Source: an uncultured Paludibaculum sp. (GTDB lineage: Bacteria; Acidobacteriota; Terriglobia; Bryobacterales; Bryobacteraceae). From it: DNA of 64,000 nt. Numbering within the stretch: position 1 is the first letter of the stretch; each line of letters opens with the position of its first letter. The DNA lies in the NCBI RefSeq assembly GCF_963665245.1, contig NZ_OY762267.1, forward strand, positions 2,852,001 through 2,916,000, in the 5' to 3' direction. This document shows positions 28,437-36,683 of this stretch, in pieces. The notes below the pieces were generated by a model. That model was given only the letters and a program-made list of their open reading frames with translations, ran no database searches and was not told the DNA's origin. The translations under genes were made by a program, and so were the position numbers.

Positions 28437-29027
28437 ATGACACAACTTCCAGAAATTTCTTCTCCTACGGAATCAATCAATTACAGATTTTCACCTCCAA
28501 AACGCTTGGCCCCCCCCTCGCTACCCTGGATACAGAGGATCACTCCAGTGAATATCTACGGAAACACAGAAATCGAAAGCTCCGACGCCGACCTCCTCTA
28601 CTACCACACCCAGGTCGAAGAGGACGGGATCATCACCGGTCCGGACGCCGTCAACGTCATCGCCCACGGCGAAAACAACGATGCCTACCAACGCATCCGC
28701 ACCGCCGTCCATGAACAATACCACCCCCGCAACACCTACCAGCACATCCTCGCCGACCGTATCGCCGACACCATCTGGCGCGCCGAACGCTTCGCCGCCT
28801 TTGAGACCACCGCCTTCTCCCTCCAAACGGCCCAGGACCGGGCCGAAACCACCAAACGCTACCCCCACGCCACCACCAGCCTGGTCACTTGGCTGGCCTG
28901 GCAGAATATGGACACCACGCAGCGCAAGGCCCTCCAGGAGGCGCTGAAACTGGAAGACCGTGCCTGGCGCCGCCACCGCGCCCTCTCCAACGAACTCCGC
29001 CTCATCCAGAAGACCTTCGTCCAATAG
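28437..29027 (+). CDS. unknown protein, first gene of orphan terminase module
   Basis: 196 aa from ATG 28437; an upstream in-frame GTG at 28362 is possible. Mostly helical and charged (AVHEQYHPRNTYQHILADRIADTIWRAERFAAFETT; SNELRLIQKTFVQ), no signal peptide, no family recognised. It ends 18 nt before the STGPRT gene and is probably co-transcribed with it and the terminase genes. Confidence 0.55.
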   Translation: MTQLPEISSPTESINYRFSPPKRLAPPSLPWIQRITPVNIYGNTEIESSDADLLYYHTQVEEDGIITGPDAVNVIAHGENNDAYQRIRTAVHEQYHPRNTYQHILADRIADTIWRAERFAAFETTAFSLQTAQDRAETTKRYPHATTSLVTWLAWQNMDTTQRKALQEALKLEDRAWRRHRALSNELRLIQKTFVQ

Positions 29028-29045
29028 CCCGGGAACGAGCACCCC

Positions 29046-30311
29046 ATGCCGCTAGCGAATATCTCCGAACAACGCCTCGCCGCCAACCGGGCCAACGCCC
29101 AAAGGTCAACAGGCCCGCGCACCGCCGCCGGTAAGGCGGCCGTCTCCAGCAACGCCCGCCGCACCGGAGCCTACGCCGCGGACCATCGCATGCCGCCGCG
29201 CCTCGAAGCCCACTTCCGCGCCCAGGCGGAAGAAAAGACAAGAGACGTCGCGGATCCCCAACTCCGGACCTTGCTCCTCGAACACTACATGCTGGAAGGT
29301 CACCGCGCGCTCCACGAAAGCCGCGAACGAGCCCTCATCAAAGCCGGACTCGCACGGGAAAATGGCGATGAGGAACGCGCCCGCACCTGGGTGCTCCGCC
29401 AGTACGGTTTCCTTCAGGCACTCAACCGTTACGCCGGCTGGATCGACGCCCGCTCTCGCAAAATCATGCGGGCCGTCAGCGGGCTCCCACTGAATCCGGA
29501 ACCCGAGAACCAGCCCGCTCAACTGGCAGCGTCTACAACACACCCCCACTGCCCCAGCGGCAAGCCCATGGAGTGCCACCCTACACCCGAGGACACGGCA
29601 CAGGTCGAACCCGAACCCGCCGCGAATTCTGAGCAATCAAAGCCACTATCCGTCAACGCGCCCAGCCCCGCACACGACCATTCCGCATCCGAAGCCGCCC
29701 CGCCGCATGAGACCCGCCCCGCGCCGAAAACTACTACGAATTTTGAGGGATCAAACCCACTCGACGGCCGCGCGCCGTCCACCATCCTCGAAAGTGGCGC
29801 GGCGTACCAGGCCGCTCAACCTCAGGCCCTTGTACATCCGCCGGAGTCCAGTGGCCCTTCGTGCGTGCATATTCGAGCGATTCCACCGGGCGCGGCCTGC
29901 CGGGCAGACGGCGGATGGATACCCGGCCCGCCACGGGAAATCGTCGTTTTGTGGCAAATCCGAGGGGGCAGTTCACCAGTTCGACGGATTTATTCGCTTT
30001 ATCCTTCAATGGCTTGCGGCAAAACCGCGCGAAAACGCATTTTCCCCGCTGATCCTCTTGCCCATCGGCCAACTATGGCCGGAAAGAGGAGAGTATGCGG
30101 ATTTTCGAGTGGCCCTGGCCGGTGGACGAACGTTCATTCGGAGACGGGGAACAACCGGTCGTCGACACACCGGTGGAAATGCGGGCGCCTTCCGAGTGGG
30201 CGCGCGAAGAGTTTGGGTTTGTCGCGGATACCAGGCAGACCGAGGTATTGGATTGCGCGGCGCGGCAAGTGCTGTTGTGCTGCTCGCGGCAGTGGGGCAA
30301 GTCGACGGTGA
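29046..30311 (+). CDS. 'STGPRT' motif protein of terminase module
   Basis: The N-terminus ISEQRLAANRANAQRSTGPR, TAAGKAAVSSNARRTG matches the short NRxNAxxSTGPRTxxGK...N..(K/R)(H/T)G motif common in small acidobacterial and planctomycete proteins found beside terminase-like genes. Residues ~20-150 are helical and look genuine; then a Pro/Ala-rich linker with two NxE(Q/G)SxPL-type repeats. The last ~120 codons overlap the terminase ORF by 217 nt and look non-coding, so a frameshift or earlier natural stop is likely. Function unknown; DNA binding is plausible. Confidence 0.5.
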   Translation: MPLANISEQRLAANRANAQRSTGPRTAAGKAAVSSNARRTGAYAADHRMPPRLEAHFRAQAEEKTRDVADPQLRTLLLEHYMLEGHRALHESRERALIKAGLARENGDEERARTWVLRQYGFLQALNRYAGWIDARSRKIMRAVSGLPLNPEPENQPAQLAASTTHPHCPSGKPMECHPTPEDTAQVEPEPAANSEQSKPLSVNAPSPAHDHSASEAAPPHETRPAPKTTTNFEGSNPLDGRAPSTILESGAAYQAAQPQALVHPPESSGPSCVHIRAIPPGAACRADGGWIPGPPREIVVLWQIRGGSSPVRRIYSLYPSMACGKTARKRIFPADPLAHRPTMAGKRRVCGFSSGPGRWTNVHSETGNNRSSTHRWKCGRLPSGRAKSLGLSRIPGRPRYWIARRGKCCCAARGSGASRR

Positions 30312-31051
30312 CGGCTCTGCGGGCGCTGCATTTCGCAATGCACCATCCGGGGTCCACCACGCTGTGCGTGGCTCCGTCCATGCGCCAGAGCGGCATGTTC
30401 CTGGCGAAGGTGAGGAAGTATCTGAAGACACCCGCCGGGCGGGATCCTCGGGAACCAATGTCGGTAAGGCTGAACAATGGCTCTTCCATCATCGGTCTGC
30501 CCAGTAAGGCGAATACCATCCGCGGATTCGACAATGTTGGACTTTTGATTCTGGACGAGGCGGCGATGATTGACGACGAGATCTACACTGCAACTCGGCC
30601 AATGCGCGCGGTGTGCAACGGGCGGCTCTGGCTCCTCTCGACGCCTCATGGGCAGAGTGGATTCTTCTACGATGCCTGGCAGGATCGTGACGAAGGCTGG
30701 ACGCGATTCTCGGTGACGGCGCCGGAGTGCCCGCGATTGACGGCGGAGTTTCTGGCCAGGGAGCATGCCGCCTTGGGCGAACGCCTGTACGCCCAGGAAT
30801 ACCTGTGCGAATTTCTGCCCAGCGATTACCAGATGATCCCATCCCATCTGGTCGATCGGGCGGTGAACGAAGACGAGGAACCAATGGAAGAAGTGGAATG
30901 GACGCCGCCCGAACGCGACCAGGCCCCAAGTCCGGCGGAGCCGCAGTCTCGTTTCCAGTCCCCAGACGTCAGTGCGGAGCTGCCTACGCGCCCTCAGCGG
31001 GGCGGTCACCCGTCGCACCCGGCCCCTTCGGCGGAGGAAGACCAATGCTGA
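30095..31051 (+). CDS. terminase large subunit-like ATPase
   Basis: 318 aa. Walker A CSRQWGKST at ~63-71, Walker B LLILDEAA at ~150-157, coupling motif LLSTPHGQSGFFYDAW: a phage TerL packaging ATPase. The C-terminal nuclease domain is not in this frame but in the next ORF, which starts at ATG 31045 inside the last codons (7-nt overlap). No portal, capsid or small terminase gene accompanies it here, so it is an orphan module and not a prophage. The last ~60 residues are a Pro/Ser-rich tail. Confidence 0.82.
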   Translation: MRIFEWPWPVDERSFGDGEQPVVDTPVEMRAPSEWAREEFGFVADTRQTEVLDCAARQVLLCCSRQWGKSTVTALRALHFAMHHPGSTTLCVAPSMRQSGMFLAKVRKYLKTPAGRDPREPMSVRLNNGSSIIGLPSKANTIRGFDNVGLLILDEAAMIDDEIYTATRPMRAVCNGRLWLLSTPHGQSGFFYDAWQDRDEGWTRFSVTAPECPRLTAEFLAREHAALGERLYAQEYLCEFLPSDYQMIPSHLVDRAVNEDEEPMEEVEWTPPERDQAPSPAEPQSRFQSPDVSAELPTRPQRGGHPSHPAPSAEEDQC

Positions 31052-31326
31052 TGACGGGCTATCGTCCACGGGAACAGTCCATCTTCCACCTGGGAGTGGA
31101 CTTGGGCCTCCGGCGGGATCCGACGGCCTTGGCGCTGCTGGAGGACGCCACGCGGCTGACCGGGGAATTCGACCACGTTCAGTACGTGTCGCGGACAGAG
31201 CGTGTCCTGATACTGCGCGACCTGCAGCGCCTGCCGCTGGAGACGCCATATGCGGATCTGCCGGCATATCTGGAGAGGTACCTGGAAGGACCAGCCAGCT
31301 GGGTGTCGGCGGGCGTTCAGGCGTAG
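31045..31326 (+). CDS. terminase nuclease domain, truncated
   Basis: 93 aa starting ATG 31045. IFHLGVDLGLRRDPTALALLED is the first beta-hairpin of the RNase H-like TerL nuclease, with the first catalytic Asp. A full domain needs ~180-200 residues; after YLEGPASWVSAGVQA a stop at 31324 cuts it, and the methyltransferase gene overlaps convergently by 10 nt. Therefore probably non-functional as a nuclease, or trimmed for another use. Its DNA is homologous to the relic at 11,029-11,200. Confidence 0.65.
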   Translation: MLMTGYRPREQSIFHLGVDLGLRRDPTALALLEDATRLTGEFDHVQYVSRTERVLILRDLQRLPLETPYADLPAYLERYLEGPASWVSAGVQA

Positions 31327-31949
31327 TAGAGTTCGCCAAACCAGCAGAAGGCTCTCACGATACGGCCGCCGGAAACCAGGATGGGAATCTCCTGCTCTTG
31401 CAGATCCCAGACCGCCCAGCCATTGGCTCCGAATGCCTGGCGAATCTCCTCCTCGCGGAGGGCCGGCAGGCACTTGTCGCGAGGATAATTCTCCTTCCGG
31501 ACATTGGTCTCGCTGAAGGCGCGCAGGTAGATCACGGAGCCGGGCTTGCACACCCGATGAAGGGATTCGGTGTAGCGGCCACGATCGTCCGGGTGCAGCG
31601 AGTGGAAGCAGCCGATGTCGACCACCGTCTCGAAGCGGCCCTCATGGCCATCCAGCGAGCAGAGGTCGGCCTGTCGAAATTGCGCCGTATTGCCCTGCTC
31701 CGCCGCCTTGCGTTGAGCGCGCGCGATGGCGCCGTGTGAAAGGTCGACCCCAAGGACGCTGTAGCCGAGGCCGCCGAGGTACAGGGCAGTCCGGCCGGGT
31801 CCGCAACCGGCGTCGAGGACTTCGCCCCGGATCCCGCCGCGCATCTCGATGGCGGCAATCCACTCATCCGGCTGCTCTATGTCGAAGTGGGTGGTGGGGC
31901 ACTCGTAGGTCGTCTCCCAGTACTCCTGGAGCCTCGCGGCGTTGGTCAT
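31317..31949 (-). CDS. class I SAM-dependent methyltransferase
   Basis: 210 aa. Motif I VLDAGCGPGRTALYLGG (~44-60) binds SAM; VLGVDLSHGAIARAQ carries the acidic ribose-binding residue; VVDIGCFHSLHP is motif IV. N-terminus AARLQEYWETTYE and overall length fit small-molecule (thiol/thiopurine-type) methyltransferases. ATG 31949 is set by AGGAGA eight nt upstream; the longer frame from 32129 is not supported. Substrate unknown. Confidence 0.82.
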   Translation of the reverse strand: MTNAARLQEYWETTYECPTTHFDIEQPDEWIAAIEMRGGIRGEVLDAGCGPGRTALYLGGLGYSVLGVDLSHGAIARAQRKAAEQGNTAQFRQADLCSLDGHEGRFETVVDIGCFHSLHPDDRGRYTESLHRVCKPGSVIYLRAFSETNVRKENYPRDKCLPALREEEIRQAFGANGWAVWDLQEQEIPILVSGGRIVRAFCWFGELYYA

Positions 31950-32156
31950 GGCAGTTCTCCTGGCTCTGATTCGGACAGCGTCCGGGCCACCTTGGTGGCG
32001 TTCCAGGGACAGAGTAGCGGAGCCGCGTAAACGGAGTTTAAACGGGAGCCCAGATGGCTGTGCACCTCCACACGGGGCCCAAGCAGAGGGTGGACTTGCC
32101 GCGCATTCAGGATGGACTGTAGCGGCCACCCTCTGCCCGGTCCGGCCGGGCGTGAG
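31950..32156. other. intergenic region with GC hairpin
   Basis: Gap between two minus-strand genes. GCCCGG (32135-32140) and CCGGGC (32146-32151) form a short stem just after the 32157 stop, a possible end of the transport operon; no T-run. The methyltransferase promoter should also be here but is not recognisable. Confidence 0.35.
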
Positions 32157-32561
32157 CTACCCGCGATCAGCGTCGGGGAAGAGGATTCGGCGGTAGAGAC
32201 TTTCGCGGATTGAGTCGCGCAAGGTCCAGGCACGGAGCTTGCGGGCCTGGCACTGGCGGCTGACGGCGTGGGCCAGATGCTGGATCACGGCCGATAGGCG
32301 CTCGTCGTCGTCAGTTCGAAATTTGCGGCCGAAGAGAGCGACGGGCCGAGGCTCCTCGACGTAGGTTACTTCTTCGCCCCGGGACAAGCTAAGGCAGAGT
32401 CCGGACCAGCCCAAAGTGCGCGCATGGAAGAGCGACAGCTTCACTCCATTGAGGTGCGTGGAGAAGGAGCCGCCGTCTTCGGCCTGCCACACGAGTGGAG
32501 ATTCGGCCGCCTGCGTGGCGTCGAGTAGGTACTGCGCAACGTATAGATCAGAGACTGCCAT
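32157..32561 (-). CDS. small soluble protein, last gene of transport operon
   Basis: 134 aa from ATG 32561, preceded by GAGGTT, 7 nt after the antiporter stop. Sequence SDLYVAQYLLDATQ, HLNGVKLSLFHARTLGWSGLCLSLSRGEEVTYVEEP, DDDERLSAVIQHLAHAVSRQC. No family recognised; no membrane segment. Its place directly behind the antiporter suggests a regulatory or cytosolic partner. Confidence 0.6.
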   Translation of the reverse strand: MAVSDLYVAQYLLDATQAAESPLVWQAEDGGSFSTHLNGVKLSLFHARTLGWSGLCLSLSRGEEVTYVEEPRPVALFGRKFRTDDDERLSAVIQHLAHAVSRQCQARKLRAWTLRDSIRESLYRRILFPDADRG

Positions 32562-32568
32562 TGCAACC

Positions 32569-33738
32569 TCAATCGCCCTGCGCGGGCTCCTGTCTATAAG
32601 CCAGATTGAGCAGCGGCGGCGCCACCAGGGTGGTGGCAAGAGCCGTAAAGACGACGACACCATAGATGGGTTTCGACACGGCACCCATGGCCAGGCCGAG
32701 TTGGGCCACCACCATGCCGACTTCGCCACGGGGCACCATGCCGAAGCCGATGCGAGTGGCGTCTCGAAGACCGAGCCGGATGGCGCCGGCTCCGCAGCCG
32801 AGGAGCTTGGAGACGACGGCCGCCAGCAGGACAATGCCGGTGAGCAGGATCATGGATGAGTCCTTGAAAACCGAGAGATCGATCTTCAGCCCTATGCCTA
32901 CAAGGAAGAACGGGACCAGCAGTTCGGTGGTGCCATGAACCAGAGTGTGTACCCGCTTGCTGACGCTCTCACCCAGACTCATGCCGGCCAGGAAGGCCCC
33001 GACAATCGCGGCGACGCCCGTGTACATCGAGACCACGGACAGGGCGAAAAGCAGGACGATGGCGAGATGGAATTGGGCTTCGCTCGCACGCAGGCGGGCC
33101 TGCAGCGCCGGCACGGCTTTGCTTACTGTGTGGGAGCCCCACTTTGCCATGACGATCATGAAGACGATGGGCAGGACAGCGGTGAGGCCAATGTCGACCA
33201 CCTTGACTTCGCCGCGCGCCATGCTGCTGACGACAGCGAGCACGATGAGGCCGAGGACGTCGTCGATGACCGCGGCGGCCAGGATGATCTGGCTGGATTT
33301 CTCGTGCAGTTTGTTCTTGGCGCTCAACACCTGGGCCGTGATGCCAACGCTGGTGGCGACGAGCGCCGCGCCGACGAAGATCGACTCGATCTGGCCGTAG
33401 CCCCAGGCACGCAGAATCACCCAACCCATGCCGAGGGGCACAACGACGCCAATGATGGCCACGAGGAAGGCGGTGCCTCCGACTTTGAGGAGTTCAGAGG
33501 ATTTCACCTCGAGGCCGACGTTGAAAAGGAGGAACAGGACGCCGAGTTCGGAGAGGTCCTGGAGGATGGGCACCGGCGTCACCCAGTGAAGGAGACTGGG
33601 CCCGATGACCACTCCGGCGAGAATCTCACCGACAAGGCCCGGCATGCCGAGACGTTCAAAGATCTCGGAGAAGAGCTTGGCGGCCGCGAAGACCACCAGC
33701 ATGAGGACGGGGAGCGATAACTCCGGAGGATGGCTCAT
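32569..33738 (-). CDS. CPA2 cation/proton antiporter (NapA/Kef-like)
   Basis: 389 aa, ~12 membrane helices. LGMPGLVGEILAGVVIGPSLL is the typical first conserved block, VLFLLFNVGLEVK the second, and AAAVIDDVLGLIVLA carries the paired Asp that marks electrogenic Na+/H+ antiporters such as NapA, as opposed to K+-selective Kef. FGMVPRGEVGMVVAQLG supplies the late conserved block. Lacks the C-terminal TrkA-N regulatory domain of KefB/C. Central gene of the operon 36476-32157. Confidence 0.88.
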   Translation of the reverse strand: MSHPPELSLPVLMLVVFAAAKLFSEIFERLGMPGLVGEILAGVVIGPSLLHWVTPVPILQDLSELGVLFLLFNVGLEVKSSELLKVGGTAFLVAIIGVVVPLGMGWVILRAWGYGQIESIFVGAALVATSVGITAQVLSAKNKLHEKSSQIILAAAVIDDVLGLIVLAVVSSMARGEVKVVDIGLTAVLPIVFMIVMAKWGSHTVSKAVPALQARLRASEAQFHLAIVLLFALSVVSMYTGVAAIVGAFLAGMSLGESVSKRVHTLVHGTTELLVPFFLVGIGLKIDLSVFKDSSMILLTGIVLLAAVVSKLLGCGAGAIRLGLRDATRIGFGMVPRGEVGMVVAQLGLAMGAVSKPIYGVVVFTALATTLVAPPLLNLAYRQEPAQGD

Positions 33739-33742
33739 TCGA

Positions 33743-33889
33743 CTAGGCGGCGCCGGTCTTGCGTTTTCTATGGAGGTTCAGCAAGGCAGCGCCGGCGATG
33801 CCGATCACGACAGGAACGAAGGGTGCTCCATGCAGAACGAGCGCAAAGAAGGCGATACAGGCCGCCATGTTGAACCAGAGCCAATTCAT
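33743..33889 (-). CDS. 48-aa membrane peptide
   Basis: MNWLWFNMAACIAFFALVLHGAP and FVPVVIGIAGAALLNLHRKRK form two short hydrophobic stretches with a basic C-terminus. It sits 4 nt upstream of the antiporter gene, so it is likely a small subunit or stabiliser. Too small to assign to a family. Confidence 0.5.
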   Translation of the reverse strand: MNWLWFNMAACIAFFALVLHGAPFVPVVIGIAGAALLNLHRKRKTGAA

Positions 33890-33903
33890 GGGTGTCACCA
33901 ATC

Positions 33904-34434
33904 TTAGTGGAACATCTTCACGGCGAGCATGAGCGCCGCGGCCATCAATACCAGCCAGGAGGCAGGCTTGTCGAGAGGCTTTGTCCACGCCGGTTTCTGC
34001 GTGCCTTCGCGGATGAGGCGGCGGATCTCCTGCAGTTGTTTGCGAGCCATGGCGACCTGATAGCCGTCCTCGGCAAGATTCAGGGCGCGCGAGGTCTCTT
34101 CCTCGGCGCGGGGGAGGGCCCGCAGGCGATAGAGCAGTTCAGCGAATTTGAACTGGGCCCAGAAGTAGTCCGGAGCCATGGCTCGGGCCGCCTCGAAGGC
34201 ATCCATGGATCGATAGGCGTCGTAGTTGACGGCGTGCGCCATACCGAGGCAGGTCCTCAGGTCGGGCGAATCCGGGTAGGCGGCACAGGCCTCTTCGAGA
34301 CGCGTGATGATCGCCTTGATCTCTTCGGCGGGGACCGTGTGAGGGTCGCGCCAAAGTTTGGGCATGAGCGCCGGGAGCGGTGCGGGCGCCAGAGGCGCCC
34401 GCTGATTGGTCAATGGAAGTAACGCGGTTTCCAT
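33904..34434 (-). CDS. TPR-like, C-terminally membrane-anchored protein
   Basis: 176 aa. Residues ~40-135 look like two to three TPR helices (LEEACAAYPDSPDLRTCLGMAHAVNYD, AFEAARAMAPDYFWAQFKFAELLYRLRALPRAEEE). A C-terminal hydrophobic helix (WLVLMAAALMLAVKMFH) anchors it. ATG 34434 overlaps the amt stop region (TAGTATG), indicating coupling to the ammonium transporter. Likely an assembly or interaction protein. Confidence 0.65.
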   Translation of the reverse strand: METALLPLTNQRAPLAPAPLPALMPKLWRDPHTVPAEEIKAIITRLEEACAAYPDSPDLRTCLGMAHAVNYDAYRSMDAFEAARAMAPDYFWAQFKFAELLYRLRALPRAEEETSRALNLAEDGYQVAMARKQLQEIRRLIREGTQKPAWTKPLDKPASWLVLMAAALMLAVKMFH

Positions 34435-34435
34435 A

Positions 34436-36073
34436 CTAGTGTGCACTCGCTTTGAGCTCGAACTCCGGATAACCGACCGCGCCGACTTCAGGCAGGTCGA
34501 GACCTTCCATTTCGGCCTTGGCGGAGACTCGCTGGCCGATGACGGCCTCGATCACCAGGTTGCAGACAAAGCCAACCGTGAAGACCACGCCGATGAGGGC
34601 GGAGACGCCAATCAACTGCGCCACCAACTGGCCGGCATCTCCGTAGAAGAGACCGGTGACGGAGCCAGTGACACCGTTCCAGGAACCACCGTAGTTCGAT
34701 TTGCCGTCCGCGAACAGCCCGACGGAGATCACGCCCCAAATGCCGTTTGCGCCGTGAACCGAGATGGCGCCCACCGGGTCGTCGATCTTCATCACCCGTT
34801 CGACGAATTCAACGGAGAGACACACCAGGACTCCGGCGATGAGGCCGATGATGACGCTGCACACCGGATTGACGAAACCGGACGGAGCCGTGATGGCCAC
34901 CAGACCCGCGAGAAGGCCGTTGCCGGACATGGACGAGTCGGGTTTGCCGTAGCGAATCCACATGTAGAACATGGCGCCAAACGAGCCGGCCATACCGGCC
35001 AGCATGGTGTTGACGGCGACGCTGCTGATGCGCAGGTTGCCGCTGCCGGAGGCGCCCAGGGACGATCCGGGGTTGAAGCCGAACCAGCCGAAGGCGAGGA
35101 TGAAGCAGCCGGTCAGCACGAGTACGATGTCGTGGCCGGGCATGGCGTGCGGCTTGCCGTCCCGATCGAACTTGCCAATGCGCGGCCCGACAATGATGGC
35201 TAGCACGAGGGCCATGAGCCCACCCACGGAGTGAACGACTCCGGAGCCTGCGAAGTCAGCGTAGCCCTTACCGAGTCCGAAGTTGGTGCCCAGCGTCGCC
35301 AGCCAACCGCCGCCCCAGGCCCAATTCGCGAAGACCGGATAGATGAACGCGCCGAGGACGAACGATGACACGAGGAAGGCGACGTACTTCCAGCGCTCGG
35401 CCGCCGAGCCGGTGACAATGGTCAAGGCCGTATCCATGAAGACCATCTGGAACAGGAAGATCACCATGACGGCGACGTCGTAGGTCCCGTTGTGCATCAG
35501 GAAGAAGCCGTTTTGCCCGAACAGCCCGAAGCTCTTCCCAAAGAGGGTGATGGCGAATTCCGAGTTGAGCACAGGACTGCCGCCCAGATTGCCAACGGCG
35601 CCGACGCCTCCCATCTGCAGGGAGAAGCCGATGAGCCAGTAAGCGAGCATGCCGACACCGTAGACCATGAAGTTCATCATCATGGTGTGGTTTGCGTTCT
35701 TCGCCCGGCAGAGACCGGTTTCGACAATCGCGAAGCCAGCCTGCATGAACATGACCATGAAGCCGGCGACCAGCGTCCAAACGAAGTTGATGCCGATCTT
35801 GTTCTGACCAACCTGATTGACCAGATCGGAGATGGTGAGGCCCTTCTTGGAGTCAGAGACGGCGACATCGGCGACCGTACCCGTGATGTTGCCGTCGGGG
35901 TCGCCCTTGGCGCGGAGTTCGGCTTTTGGCGCTTCAACGCCTTTGAGGTCGGCATCGGTGATGGGGACCGCGGCGGCGGGCGGCGCAGCCGCGGCGGGCG
36001 TAGTCGGAGTCTGCGCTCCGGCAGTCAGGGCAACGAGTAGCGTTGCTGCAAGGATAAGCAGGCTTCTCTTCAT
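34436..36073 (-). CDS. amt: ammonium transporter
   Basis: 545 aa from ATG 36073 (AGAGGT upstream). Signal peptide (MKRSLLILAATLLVALTAGAQ), then ~75 extra periplasmic residues, then the 11-helix Amt core: FVWTLVAGFMVMFMQAGFAIVETGLCRAKNA, phenylalanine-gate region, DFAGSGVVHSVGG with first pore His, and IWGVISVGLFADG with VHGANGIWG holding the second. Moves NH4+/NH3. Unusually, no glnK (PII) follows; instead small membrane proteins and an antiporter share the operon. Confidence 0.93.
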   Translation of the reverse strand: MKRSLLILAATLLVALTAGAQTPTTPAAAAPPAAAVPITDADLKGVEAPKAELRAKGDPDGNITGTVADVAVSDSKKGLTISDLVNQVGQNKIGINFVWTLVAGFMVMFMQAGFAIVETGLCRAKNANHTMMMNFMVYGVGMLAYWLIGFSLQMGGVGAVGNLGGSPVLNSEFAITLFGKSFGLFGQNGFFLMHNGTYDVAVMVIFLFQMVFMDTALTIVTGSAAERWKYVAFLVSSFVLGAFIYPVFANWAWGGGWLATLGTNFGLGKGYADFAGSGVVHSVGGLMALVLAIIVGPRIGKFDRDGKPHAMPGHDIVLVLTGCFILAFGWFGFNPGSSLGASGSGNLRISSVAVNTMLAGMAGSFGAMFYMWIRYGKPDSSMSGNGLLAGLVAITAPSGFVNPVCSVIIGLIAGVLVCLSVEFVERVMKIDDPVGAISVHGANGIWGVISVGLFADGKSNYGGSWNGVTGSVTGLFYGDAGQLVAQLIGVSALIGVVFTVGFVCNLVIEAVIGQRVSAKAEMEGLDLPEVGAVGYPEFELKASAH

Positions 36074-36080
36074 TCCGCTG

Positions 36081-36263
36081 TTACCTCTTCCAGATCGCAT
36101 TCTTTACATAGGCTTGGTTAATAACACCGATAATGCCGAAGAGACTGACGGCAATTCCAGCGAGGACCATGCCCATCCTGGCGCCCGTGGAGGAAGCCAT
36201 TGAGAGACTGAGAAGGCTCAGCACGAAGCCGGCCAGGGTAATCAAGAGACCAACGTAAACCAT
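36081..36263 (-). CDS. 60-aa two-helix membrane protein
   Basis: MVYVGLLITLAGFVLSLLSLSM and GMVLAGIAVSLFGIIGVINQAYV are two helices with a short basic C-terminus (KNAIWKR). AAGGA precedes the ATG. It ends 7 nt before amt, so it is co-transcribed and may assist the transporter. No family recognised. Confidence 0.65.
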   Translation of the reverse strand: MVYVGLLITLAGFVLSLLSLSMASSTGARMGMVLAGIAVSLFGIIGVINQAYVKNAIWKR

Positions 36264-36296
36264 GTGGGAATCCTTTAAGTCCTTTCCGCCTTCGGG

Positions 36297-36476
36297 CTAG
36301 CCTTCGAGATGTTCTAAGGGTTTTGCTTTGAGGAATACTGCGACCGAGGCGCCGAGCAGCACCAGACCGATCAGCAAGAACAGGACGCTGCCTCCACTGA
36401 AGAGACCAGCGGCGATGAAGACGAAAGCGACGAGGAACAGCAGGAACGCGAGCGCCTGGGTTGGGTTGGCACCCAT
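36297..36476 (-). CDS. 59-aa two-helix membrane protein, first gene of operon
   Basis: MGANPTQALAFLLFLVAFVF, IAAGLFSGGSVLFLLIGLVLLGASVAVF, ending AKPLEHLEG. A strong GGAGGT lies just upstream of ATG 36476. Same size and topology as the next gene, perhaps a diverged duplicate. It heads the amt operon. Confidence 0.65.
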   Translation of the reverse strand: MGANPTQALAFLLFLVAFVFIAAGLFSGGSVLFLLIGLVLLGASVAVFLKAKPLEHLEG

Positions 36477-36614
36477 GAGAGACCTCCATGAGCAACTGGG
36501 ATATCGCGGCCGTGACAGGGAGACCTGGTCGGTCCAGGTCAGGAAGCGCTACGTGGCTGGAACTGGCGAATGGCCAGCTTGGTTTCTCAGTTTAGGTAAG
36601 GCGTGGGTGGATCG

Positions 36615-36635
36615 CCAATCAATAATTTTGATTGG
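36615..36635. promoter_or_regulatory. perfect 8-5-8 palindrome upstream of amt operon
   Basis: CCAATCAA-taatt-TTGATTGG lies ~140 nt upstream of the amt-operon start and ~50 nt downstream of the HD gene stop. It is AT-rich with no T-tail, so an operator is more likely than a terminator. A second small dyad CTGGC-GAATG-GCCAG lies at 36567-36581. Confidence 0.45.
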
Positions 36636-36683
36636 TTTGATCGTGCTGCAGGTTGGCTAAACGATAGCTATCTTATTGAGCAC

